Assembly (NCBI GenBank): GCA_965150505.1
Contig: CBCTVZ010000102.1
Span: forward strand, 1 to 7,925
DNA from: JAGZHZ01 sp965150505
GTDB lineage: Bacteria > Bacillota > Clostridia > Lachnospirales > Lachnospiraceae
Direction: 5' to 3'
DNA length: 7,925 nt
Made by a program: the position numbers and the translations under genes. Below are positions 1 through 4,518 of the stretch, piece after piece. The notes under the pieces are model-generated. The model searched no databases, was not told where the DNA came from, and was given only the letters and a program-made list of their open reading frames with translations. Numbering within the stretch: position 1 is the first letter of the stretch; each line of letters begins with the position of its first letter.

Positions 1-1
1 T

Positions 2-49
2 GATCTGCTGATTAATTTTTCAGATATTGCCGATCTTTTGAATATGTGA
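2..49 (+). CDS. C-terminal end of an upstream Uma2-family protein (partial)
   Basis: An open frame enters from the left edge and ends at a TGA at 47-49. Its 15 visible residues read DLLINFSDIADLLNM. They align with the C-terminus of the complete Uma2 protein that follows (DLVIDFAEIIKDLF): the same D-L-x-I-x-F-x-x-I spacing and the same position just before the stop. The simplest reading is that this is the tail of a second Uma2-type endonuclease gene, giving a tandem pair. Only 22 bases separate its stop from the next ATG, so the two are probably co-transcribed. The catalytic part lies outside the window, so intactness cannot be judged. Confidence 0.6.
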   Translation, partial: DLLINFSDIADLLNM

Positions 50-57
50 TACAGCAG

Positions 58-65
58 AAAGGAGG
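58..65 (+). promoter_or_regulatory. Ribosome binding site of the Uma2 gene
   Basis: AAAGGAGG lies six bases before the ATG at 72, a near-perfect Shine-Dalgarno match that fixes the start of the downstream gene. There is no room for a separate promoter between the upstream stop and this site. Confidence 0.85.
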
Positions 66-71
66 ATTTTT

Positions 72-623
72 ATGTCATTACCACAAGAAAGAATCTATAC
101 AACCGCTGACATCTACGATCTACCAGATGGACAGCGTGCAGAGCTGATAGACGGACAGATCTATTTCATGTCACCGCCAAGCCGAAGACATCAGAAAATA
201 TCTATGGAACTATCGGCAACTATCAGGGATTATATTCGCTCACACAATGGCTCTTGTGAGGTCTATCCTGCCCCGTTTGCCGTGTTCCTGAATGAAGATG
301 ATAGAAACTATGTCGAGCCTGATATATCCGTTATATGCGACCCTAACAAGCTCACAGATAGAGGGTGTAAGGGATCGCCTGATTGGATTATAGAAATAGT
401 TTCCCCAAGTAGTAGAAGAATGGACTATTTAACAAAGTTGCTCAAATATAGCTCTTCTGGTGTCCGTGAATATTGGATTGTAGACCCAGACAAGAAGCAA
501 ATTATTGCATATGATTTTATCAATGACGATATGACTTCCTACACCTTTGCGGACTCTGTGAAAGTCGGCATCTATGAAGATCTCGTGATTGACTTCGCCG
601 AGATCATAAAGGATCTTTTTTAG
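72..623 (+). CDS. Uma2 family PD-(D/E)XK endonuclease-like protein (DUF820)
   Basis: This 183-aa protein has the usual length and order of motifs of the Uma2 (DUF820) family, which adopts a restriction-endonuclease fold. Visible landmarks are the N-terminal E-L-I-D-G-x-I strand (about 24-30), the E-P-D motif at 82-84 carrying the predicted acidic metal ligand, the I-E-I-V-S-P-S-S strand at 107-114, the D-x-x-x-K-x-x-x-Y helix (about 118-126), and G-V-R-E-Y-W-I-V-D-P at 130-139. All expected active-site positions appear intact. Most family members have no assigned role; they are frequent in multicopy arrays in cyanobacteria and are scattered in Firmicutes. The start is set by the AAAGGAGG site. 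A partial paralogue lies directly upstream, and a structured terminator follows within two bases of the stop. Nuclease fold is well supported; target and biological role are unknown. Confidence 0.88.
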   Translation: MSLPQERIYTTADIYDLPDGQRAELIDGQIYFMSPPSRRHQKISMELSATIRDYIRSHNGSCEVYPAPFAVFLNEDDRNYVEPDISVICDPNKLTDRGCKGSPDWIIEIVSPSSRRMDYLTKLLKYSSSGVREYWIVDPDKKQIIAYDFINDDMTSYTFADSVKVGIYEDLVIDFAEIIKDLF

Positions 624-624
624 T

Positions 625-703
625 GGGAGGGGAAATCTGTAATTTCCTGCTGCCTTTTGTACAGTCAGAAACCGTATGAGGGCAGCAGATGACCTCTCTT
701 TTT
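625..703 (+). terminator. Three-way-junction terminator or small structured RNA
   Basis: Three stems nest directly after the Uma2 stop. The closing stem pairs GGGAGG (625-630) with CCTCTC (693-698, one G-U). Hairpin two pairs GGAAAT (631-636) with ATTTCC (642-647). Hairpin three pairs CTGCTGCC (647-654) with GGCAGCAG (681-688), extendable by two pairs. Five T follow at 699-703. The layout can act as a rho-independent terminator for the Uma2 transcript, but a branched form is more elaborate than needed. The base C647 can only join one of the two inner stems. Alternatively it is a small RNA; no known riboswitch class was recognised. Confidence 0.6.
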
Positions 704-927
704 ATTATTCTGAGAAATTTAAAAAAGGGTCTTTTTGTTGCCGACGGCTATAAATGGGCGTTACTCATACAGGACAAGGACTTATCAAAAGACCCCTGCC
801 TAGTTGTTTCCTTTTTCAATTAAAAAACGTTGCATAAAAAAGATCATGTAATCCTATTCGATGGATAGAATCTTTTAATCATAAGCAGTGTAAATGATTT
901 TGAGGGATTCTACCCATTTTTTATTGC
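704..927. other. Intergenic stretch between Uma2 and the accessory operon
   Basis: Together with 624-703 this is a roughly 300-base gap with no convincing gene on either strand. It contains the minus-strand terminator at 727-795 and a second interrupted inverted repeat: GGATAGAATC (863-872) against GATTCTACCC (906-915), nine of ten pairs, followed on the plus strand by ATTTTTTATT. That repeat could be a plus-strand terminator facing out of the accessory block. The left boundary of the accessory block probably lies somewhere in this stretch, but no direct repeat shared with the right side (5500-5736) could be identified by eye. Confidence 0.5.
727..795 (-). terminator. Long-loop terminator of the leftward accessory operon
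   Basis: GGGTCTTTT (727-735) and AAAAGACCC (787-795) form a perfect nine-base inverted repeat. Read on the minus strand, the second arm is followed at once by a run of six T, so the structure suits termination of the leftward operon whose last gene ends at 928. The loop is about 51 nt, unusually long, and contains a small GCC/GGC hairpin (740-748). The size and internal structure leave open that this is a small RNA with its own terminator-like closing stem. Confidence 0.6.
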
Positions 928-1191
928 TTATTGTGGGATAAACTTACTCGGTGTCATTCCTAATAATTGGGCTGATGCGACCTTGCCGTTTGCTTTAAAC
1001 AATACGCAATCGACATAATTACCTTCTTTATAATCATTCACTTCAAAGTCTGATGGCAATATATCAAACTGTTCACCGGACGGTGCTTCCAAGGTTAAAT
1101 CGCTTGTGTTGACTGTTACAATTCGACAAGCGCGTACTCCGTTCTGGTATCTTGCTAGGCTACTCATTTGTCTCACATCAAAATTATTCAT
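928..1191 (-). CDS. Small hypothetical protein, last gene of the leftward operon
   Basis: An 87-aa protein not recognised as a member of any named family. The centre (about 18-78) alternates short hydrophobic strands with charged or Gly/Asp turns, as in V-R-A-C-R-I-V-T-V, L-T-L-E-A-P-S-G and Y-V-D-C-V-L-F-K-A-N-G-K-V, which suggests a small beta-barrel (OB- or SH3-like); this is inference from pattern only. There is no signal peptide or membrane segment. AGAGGA at 1201-1206, nine bases upstream, supports the ATG at 1191. The gene starts 20 bases after the TerS-like gene ends and precedes the operon terminator, so it is probably made together with the packaging-like protein. In SaPI-type islands this part of the map carries helper-interference or capsid-remodelling genes, but nothing in the sequence proves such a role. 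Confidence 0.7.
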   Translation of the reverse strand: MNNFDVRQMSSLARYQNGVRACRIVTVNTSDLTLEAPSGEQFDILPSDFEVNDYKEGNYVDCVLFKANGKVASAQLLGMTPSKFIPQ

Positions 1192-1211
1192 ACTTTAAAA
1201 TCCTCTCTTTC

Positions 1212-1739
1212 TTATAATTCAAGTGGCTTTTCAGGTTCAGGAAGATTTTTAAAAGCAGAGTATTTGGCTGCGATCTCTTCCCGACTCTGTTGTGGGGTGT
1301 TAAAGCCATGTTCATCCCCCGATTCCACTCTAACAACATCGAGATAACCCATCCAATTCTTACTGAGCCATACATATAGAGTAGGATTCAGCTTATTACT
1401 CATTCCAGCCTGTTCTAAAAAAGCATAAATGAGTTGACACACCTGCTGAACTGCCTCCTGCCGGCGTTTACTTACATTTCCAGCACCATTTTTCCAGTTA
1501 TGCAACTCCGATCTTGTAATTCCTATACCAGCACAGATGGTTTCAATACCTGGGCGCAACCCCTTATTTTTACAGAAATCTATAATCATTTTCACTCTAT
1601 CCTCAAATTCTGCATCTTGATTTTGGTTTCTGCTAATTTTTCCCAGATTTGCAATTTCTTGAAGACTATCTACTGTATCTTTTACATATTCTGTTGGTAA
1701 ACTGCTCAATTTAGCATTTGGAAAATTGCTCTTTGTCAC
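1212..1739 (-). CDS. Phage terminase small subunit-like protein (TerS-like)
   Basis: Read from the GTG at 1739, this is a 175-aa soluble protein. It has a helix-turn-helix near residues 62-85, with P-G-I-E-T-I-C-A-G-I-G-I-T-R-S-E-L-H-N-W at its core. A helical stretch follows (about 92-112, Q-E-A-V-Q-Q-V-C-Q-L-I-Y-A-F-L-E). Then comes N-P-T-L-Y-V-W-L-S-K-N-W-M-G-Y at 118-132. An HTH that ends in an x-W-x-N/K turn, then an oligomerisation helix, then a 'K-x-N-P-x-x-x-x-x-L-x-K-N-x-x-G-Y-x-D' segment is the pattern of small terminases of Clostridia and Streptococcus phages, which recognise pac/cos DNA. No large terminase accompanies it, as in satellites that carry only terS. An upstream in-frame TTG at 1766 would add nine residues, but only the GTG has a well placed site (CTCCTTT, 1748-1754). 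It overlaps the preceding gene by 29 bases, suggesting translational coupling. An alternative is a generic HTH regulator. Confidence 0.65.
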   Translation of the reverse strand: MTKSNFPNAKLSSLPTEYVKDTVDSLQEIANLGKISRNQNQDAEFEDRVKMIIDFCKNKGLRPGIETICAGIGITRSELHNWKNGAGNVSKRRQEAVQQVCQLIYAFLEQAGMSNKLNPTLYVWLSKNWMGYLDVVRVESGDEHGFNTPQQSREEIAAKYSAFKNLPEPEKPLEL

Positions 1740-2022
1740 TATTTTCACTCCTTTTTTTGATGTCAACGTTATCTGCCGAGGCTATCTTCTCACTATCCTT
1801 ATCAGGCTTGTCCTGCTGCTTTTTTTCAATTTCCGCAACAACCACCATTAATAACGATTTTAAGAACTCTGCATGTGACTCTTTTTCATGTTTCTTCATG
1901 ATTTCTTCGGAAGTCTGAACCAGTTCACTCCATTCCTTATCAGTGCCTGTCATCCCAGCAAACTGTTTGTGAAACTGCCACGCTTCACCCCAAATATTGA
2001 AATATTGTTGCTTAAAATTCAT
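1711..2022 (-). CDS. Conserved small hypothetical protein of mobile elements
   Basis: A 103-aa, highly charged protein. Residues 1-68 look helical and compact, with aromatic-rich segments (F-N-I-W-G-E-A-W-Q-F-H-K-Q-F) and a hydrophobic helix F-L-K-S-L-L-M-V-V-V-A-E-I-E near 54-67. Residues 68-103 are a Lys/Asp/Ser-rich tail that looks disordered. The pattern 'F-H-K-x-F ... D-x-x-W-x-x-x-V ... A-x-F-x-K-S-L-L-x-x-V-V-x-E-x-E' resembles short proteins I have seen in Firmicutes integrative elements and prophages, but no function is known to me. It is the first gene after the candidate origin, and its own possible promoter lies inside the A/T-rich part of that origin. AAAGGAG at 2030-2036 precedes the ATG by seven bases. 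Its 3' end overlaps the TerS-like gene. Confidence 0.75.
   Translation of the reverse strand: MNFKQQYFNIWGEAWQFHKQFAGMTGTDKEWSELVQTSEEIMKKHEKESHAEFLKSLLMVVVAEIEKKQQDKPDKDSEKIASADNVDIKKRSENSDKEQFSKC
1748..1754 (-). promoter_or_regulatory. Ribosome binding site that favours a GTG start for the TerS-like gene
   Basis: On the minus strand AAAGGAG sits eight bases before the GTG at 1737-1739 and lies inside the 3' end of the upstream gene. The alternative upstream TTG at 1764-1766 lies before this site and has none of its own, so the GTG is preferred. Confidence 0.75.
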
Positions 2023-2050
2023 ATTCTCGCTCCTTTCCGTTTATTTGCCT

Positions 2051-2157
2051 GATAAGGGGCATAAGGGGGGAATATTTTTCACTTCTCTTTATTATACATT
2101 TCTTTATTTCTCTCACATAAGAAAATAAACTAATTTATCCCCTTTTGCCCCCTAATC
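2051..2157. other. Candidate replication origin: paired opposing iterons around an A/T-rich core
   Basis: Four nine-base iterons are visible. On the plus strand GATAAGGGG (2051-2059) is joined directly to CATAAGGGG (2060-2068). On the minus strand GATTAGGGG (2157-2149) and CAAAAGGGG (2147-2139) are separated by one base. Consensus is SAWWAGGGG, with the GAT-type outermost and the CA-type innermost on both sides. Between them lie about 68 bases with only 12 G/C (about 82% A+T). The outer right iteron overlaps the last codons and stop of rep. SaPI origins are described as two oppositely oriented sets of short repeats flanking an A/T-rich region of about 80 bp, next to rep. This arrangement fits closely. 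It could alternatively act as a large RNA hairpin in the rep transcript. Confidence 0.62.
2091..2120 (-). promoter_or_regulatory. Possible promoter of the packaging-side genes
   Basis: On the minus strand a perfect TATAAT (-10) lies at 2091-2096 and a weak TTATGT (-35) at 2115-2120, spaced by 18 bases. It points toward the 103-aa gene and the TerS-like gene. It lies inside the A/T-rich core of the candidate origin, so the -10 match may be partly due to composition. If real, it would let the downstream genes be expressed separately from pri and rep. Confidence 0.4.
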
Positions 2158-3480
2158 ATCAAATGGTGTTTTCTCAACACTCATAAATCCAAGTTTCAAG
2201 CCGTGTATATAAACATTCCCTTGTATTTTTGCTTCCCTATATCCTTTCGTCCGCAGAGCCTTGAAAAACGCCGTTTTCCCTAGTGAAATTCGTTCTTCTG
2301 ATCTGCAATAATCCTCATATGCCGCAAATAAATCCGGTCTTTTCACTTTACCTGTCGAATCAGAAATCACTACATTATTTAAAAAACTTGCAACACTATC
2401 AGAATCTTCTTGAAGCCGTAAAACTTCCCCCTCATTTGCCCCTGATTCAAAAATTTTTCCCCTGTCCAATGCTGACTTTGCCCCTTGAACAATATGAGAG
2501 ATAATAATTTCTATCTCGTTTTCTTCCTCTAATGTTTCGTATAAGTTGGGGATATATTCCCCTTCATTGTCAAACCGAATGATTAAAAGCCTCCTATAAA
2601 AGCCATTGCTTCGGTCATCCAGAATAGCCGGAAGTTCATTGCATGAGAAAAGAAACTTGGCTCTGTTTTTAAAAAAGAAAATCTGGCCGCCCTTAATTTC
2701 TCCCTTGCACAAATCCTCTCCTGTTAGTTGCTTAATAATAGAGGTATCTTTTATTGCTACACTTGACAAATCTCCACATATATTGCATTGTTTATTCAAC
2801 AGGCTTGCCGTGGTAAATCGCTCTGATAAAGATTGCAACGGTATAGCAGATAAATTTTCTGCTCCCAATATCCTAGACTGCTGATGGAGTATTACGCTTT
2901 TGCCAGCGTTTCCTCTGCCTACCAGTATTAAAAATTTCTGAAAATAAATATCCGGCAGCAAACAATTTCCCATATACTCATATAGCATTTTTCGATTATC
3001 CTCATTCGGAATCCTGCTTTTTAAAAATTCATTAAATACGGATTTTTCAATATTAAGTCCACTTTTATAATCATGCGGAATTTGATTCACACTTTTATAT
3101 GTAGGCGAATGTGGATGTAAGACACCTGTTTTTAAATCAAGCATCCCGTTTCTGAAGTTAATCCAATACTTTGGATAAGCGTTAATTTGAGCAATATCTA
3201 CTTGCAAACGATAATCCTTCAGTATCAGCTTGTATACTCTCATGATTCTTGAATCAGAAATTAGATTTGGTAAAATCAACAGCTTTATGAGGTGCTGAAT
3301 ATAAATACCTTGTTTATCTTCTACAAAGACTCCTTTTTTATAAAAAAAAGGATTTCCCACTAGTATCATAATGCTATATTTTTTTATGATTTCTTCTGCA
3401 ATACTATTTTCAATGATGTCGTACGGTGTGCCGTTTCTGCTGATTCTACAGAATCTAATTAAATTTGTGTCTGCGATCAA
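2152..3480 (-). CDS. P4/D5-type SF3 replicative helicase (Rep-like, phage/plasmid primase C-terminal type)
   Basis: A 442-aa protein with the D5_N segment followed by a superfamily 3 AAA+ helicase. N-F-R-N-G-M-L-D-L-K-T-G at 108-119 is the typical D5_N signature. Walker A is G-R-G-N-A-G-K-S at 188-195, the Walker B region is N-I-C-G-D-L at 233-238 (Asp237), motif C is F-S-C-N-E-L-P at 278-284 with sensor Asn281, and the Arg finger is in Y-R-R-L at 295-298. Residues about 365-435 form a winged-helix-like C-terminal domain (F-x-A-Y-x-x-Y-C-R ... K-T-A-F-F-K-A-L). No primase-polymerase or TOPRIM domain is present, so the protein is shorter than P4 alpha (about 777 aa). The expected role is hexameric unwinding at the element's origin, and a candidate origin lies at its 3' end. 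Start is a TTG with GGAGG six bases upstream. It follows the Pri-like gene by 13 bases. Confidence 0.9.
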   Translation of the reverse strand: MIADTNLIRFCRISRNGTPYDIIENSIAEEIIKKYSIMILVGNPFFYKKGVFVEDKQGIYIQHLIKLLILPNLISDSRIMRVYKLILKDYRLQVDIAQINAYPKYWINFRNGMLDLKTGVLHPHSPTYKSVNQIPHDYKSGLNIEKSVFNEFLKSRIPNEDNRKMLYEYMGNCLLPDIYFQKFLILVGRGNAGKSVILHQQSRILGAENLSAIPLQSLSERFTTASLLNKQCNICGDLSSVAIKDTSIIKQLTGEDLCKGEIKGGQIFFFKNRAKFLFSCNELPAILDDRSNGFYRRLLIIRFDNEGEYIPNLYETLEEENEIEIIISHIVQGAKSALDRGKIFESGANEGEVLRLQEDSDSVASFLNNVVISDSTGKVKRPDLFAAYEDYCRSEERISLGKTAFFKALRTKGYREAKIQGNVYIHGLKLGFMSVEKTPFDD

Positions 3481-3486
3481 AAAATC

Positions 3487-3491
3487 CCTCC
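3487..3491 (-). promoter_or_regulatory. Ribosome binding site deciding the TTG start of rep
   Basis: GGAGG on the minus strand, within GGGAGGG, stands six bases before the TTG at 3478-3480. There is no better placed ATG or GTG close by, so the rare TTG start is accepted. The site lies in the short gap after the Pri-like stop. Confidence 0.75.
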
Positions 3492-3493
3492 CT

Positions 3494-4069
3494 TCAAGCT
3501 AAGCCGCAAAGAAGGTCCAGCCGATACTCCAAAAGCTGTTTTTGGTTTTTGCAGTAGCACCAAATATCAGACAATGGCTCTACATGTGAAGATTGTAAAA
3601 GTGTTTCATATATCGCTATCTCTGTTTTGAGTCCGTCAACCTTTGCTAACCACAGCCTCTGTTTCAATGCCTTTTGCTCTTTTTCTTTCCTTCTTTGTTC
3701 TTCCTGCGACCGGATCTGCTTTTTTATATCACGCCTGTTCTCTTCTTTGCCTGATAAGCCGTAAAAATCACAAAGCATTTTTAACGCTTGCCAGTTGTCA
3801 ATTTTTTGAGCATATGATACTAGAGAAACAATATCGCCACCTTTGCCGCCTGCAAAATCATAATATGAATTTGTCTTTTCATATAGCTTCATTGATCGTG
3901 TTTTGTCTTTAGTGACTGGCGAATGGACGAATCCTCGTCTATCAGGTCGCTCATAAAATTCAGAGCAAACTTGAATTATTCCAATAGTATTTAATCTTGA
4001 AATTTTATTTTTAAAATCCTCTTCCATCCTTTTACTTTTAGGAGAAACCACAGTTTTATGTCCGGACAA
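3494..4069 (-). CDS. Primase-type zinc-fold protein with lost zinc ligands (Pri-like)
   Basis: A 191-aa protein. Residues 25-105 follow the outline of the CHC2 zinc-binding domain of DnaG-type primases. The outline includes H-S-P-V-T-K-D-K-T-R-S-M at 49-60 (usually C-P-F-H-x-D-K-x-P-S), N-S-Y-Y-D-F at 67-72, and the diagnostic G-G-K-G-G-D-I-V-S-L-V at 74-84. The cysteine and histidine ligands expected around these motifs are missing, so the fold is probably kept without zinc. A basic helical or coiled-coil segment (107-148) and a C-terminal motif around W170 to L187 follow. No TOPRIM or polymerase centre is present. With the adjacent rep it makes a split pri-rep module as in SaPI-type islands and other Firmicutes integrative elements; it probably helps load or prime, but this is inference. 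Start is TTG with AGGAGG five bases upstream; the ATG at codon 15 has no good site. Confidence 0.75.
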   Translation of the reverse strand: MSGHKTVVSPKSKRMEEDFKNKISRLNTIGIIQVCSEFYERPDRRGFVHSPVTKDKTRSMKLYEKTNSYYDFAGGKGGDIVSLVSYAQKIDNWQALKMLCDFYGLSGKEENRRDIKKQIRSQEEQRRKEKEQKALKQRLWLAKVDGLKTEIAIYETLLQSSHVEPLSDIWCYCKNQKQLLEYRLDLLCGLA

Positions 4070-4074
4070 CTCGT

Positions 4075-4080
4075 CCTCCT
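4075..4080 (-). promoter_or_regulatory. Ribosome binding site deciding the TTG start of the Pri-like gene
   Basis: A perfect AGGAGG on the minus strand lies five bases before the TTG at 4067-4069. It favours this TTG over the ATG 14 codons further in. Confidence 0.8.
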
Positions 4081-4092
4081 AACTTTTTTATC

Positions 4093-4120
4093 AAAATAGG
4101 CCTATAGGCTCTTTTGTAAA
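4093..4120 (-). promoter_or_regulatory. Possible pri-rep promoter with a palindrome in its spacer
   Basis: On the minus strand TTTACA (4115-4120) and TATTTT (4093-4098) are spaced by 16 bases. The spacer holds the perfect palindrome GCCTATAGGC (4100-4109), which overlaps a second palindrome ATAGGCCTAT (4096-4105). A palindrome between -35 and -10 is a typical operator position. It lies in the 85-base gap between the HTH gene and the Pri-like gene, so replication genes could be controlled separately from the regulator. Confidence 0.45.
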
Positions 4121-4154
4121 TTTAGATTTTCTGTTGAGGTTTTGTCTACGTGTG

Positions 4155-4349
4155 TTACTCAGCGTACATTTTTTCGATATACTCAAAGAAAATTTTTTTG
4201 TTTATTCGGTAAGAACGCCCTATACGTCTAACCGCTCCAGCTTCTTGTGCTATTTTTCGCACTGAGTGCATTCCCAAATTAGACAGTAACTGAGTCTGCT
4301 CAGCCGTCAATAACTCTCCATTAATATTATCACAACCCAATTTTTTCAT
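4155..4349 (-). CDS. AlpA/excisionase-like HTH protein
   Basis: A 64-aa basic protein consisting almost entirely of one winged HTH of the MerR-like / excisionase (HTH_17) kind. L-L-T-A-E-Q-T at 13-19 starts the first helix, L-G-M-H-S-V-R-K-I at 25-33 is the turn and recognition helix, and R-R-I-G-R-S-Y-R-I at 41-49 forms the wing, followed by K-K-I-F-F-E-Y-I-E. Such proteins act either as recombination directionality factors (Xis) bending DNA in att sites, or as transcription activators (AlpA) in phage satellites. Length and motif do not separate the two roles. It is the first gene of the leftward operon, just after the divergent control region, with AAGGAGGTG (4358-4366) before the ATG. No integrase is present in the window, which favours the AlpA-type reading slightly. 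Confidence 0.8.
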   Translation of the reverse strand: MKKLGCDNINGELLTAEQTQLLSNLGMHSVRKIAQEAGAVRRIGRSYRINKKIFFEYIEKMYAE

Positions 4350-4378
4350 TTATACTTCACCTCCTTGACGAAAAACTT

Positions 4379-4407
4379 ATTATATGATAACATTTTTATA
4401 TCCGATA
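4379..4407 (-). promoter_or_regulatory. Promoter of the leftward HTH-pri-rep operon
   Basis: A perfect TATAAT lies on the minus strand at 4379-4384, with the ATG of the HTH gene 30 bases further on. At 17-base spacing the -35 position (4402-4407, TATCGG) is poor and sits inside the first operator half-site (4397-4406). A weak -35 covered by an operator suggests a promoter that needs activation or is repressed there. Confidence 0.55.
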
Positions 4408-4505
4408 TATATTTTTTATTTCATCGGATATATTTATCATACATCTTTTTGCGTCACTTGTCATATCTTTTTATATCCGTATTTTTTACATTAATGTAGC
4501 GGATA
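4393..4505. repeat. Four TATATCCG half-sites in two inverted pairs (operator array)
   Basis: Pair one is TATATCCGAT (4397-4406) with its exact inverse ATCGGATATA (4423-4432). Pair two is TATATCCG (4472-4479) with CGGATA (4500-4505). Seen differently, the 12-base TTTTTATATCCG occurs twice in direct orientation at 4393-4404 and 4468-4479, 75 bases apart. Pair one covers the -35 of the leftward promoter; pair two flanks the likely -10 region of the rightward gene. This is a strong candidate for the switch of the element, bound by the 64-aa HTH protein, the 326-aa zinc-ribbon protein, or both. Confidence 0.65.
4458..4485 (+). promoter_or_regulatory. Possible promoter of the 326-aa gene
   Basis: TTGTCA (4458-4463) and TATTTT (4480-4485) are spaced by 16 bases, with the third TATATCCG half-site (4472-4479) filling the spacer. 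The leader would be about 25-30 bases, ending with GGAGG (4510-4514) four bases before the ATG at 4519. Other -10 choices such as TACATT (4487-4492) cannot be excluded. Confidence 0.4.
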
Positions 4506-4518
4506 GAATGGAGGCTAA

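Noticed and set aside
851..915. AATCCTATT / ATTCCTATT similarity between the left gap and the palindrome near 5690 as att direct repeats
   Set aside because: Only seven bases (TCCTATT) are shared without extension, which is expected by chance in A/T-rich DNA.
624..927. Known riboswitch or tRNA in the left gap
   Set aside because: No tRNA cloverleaf or recognised riboswitch core was found; only terminator-like stems are supported.
1184..1375. 63-residue minus-strand open frame overlapping the TerS-like gene
   Set aside because: It runs inside the TerS-like gene in another frame, has low-complexity Lys/Leu content and no ribosome site; it is a shadow frame.
2152..3480. Complete P4-type primase-helicase
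   Set aside because: The protein begins just before the D5_N region and has no primase-polymerase or TOPRIM domain, so only the helicase part is supported.
4393..4505. CRISPR-like repeat-spacer array in the divergent gap
   Set aside because: Repeats are too short, alternate in orientation and have irregular spacing; they behave as operator half-sites.
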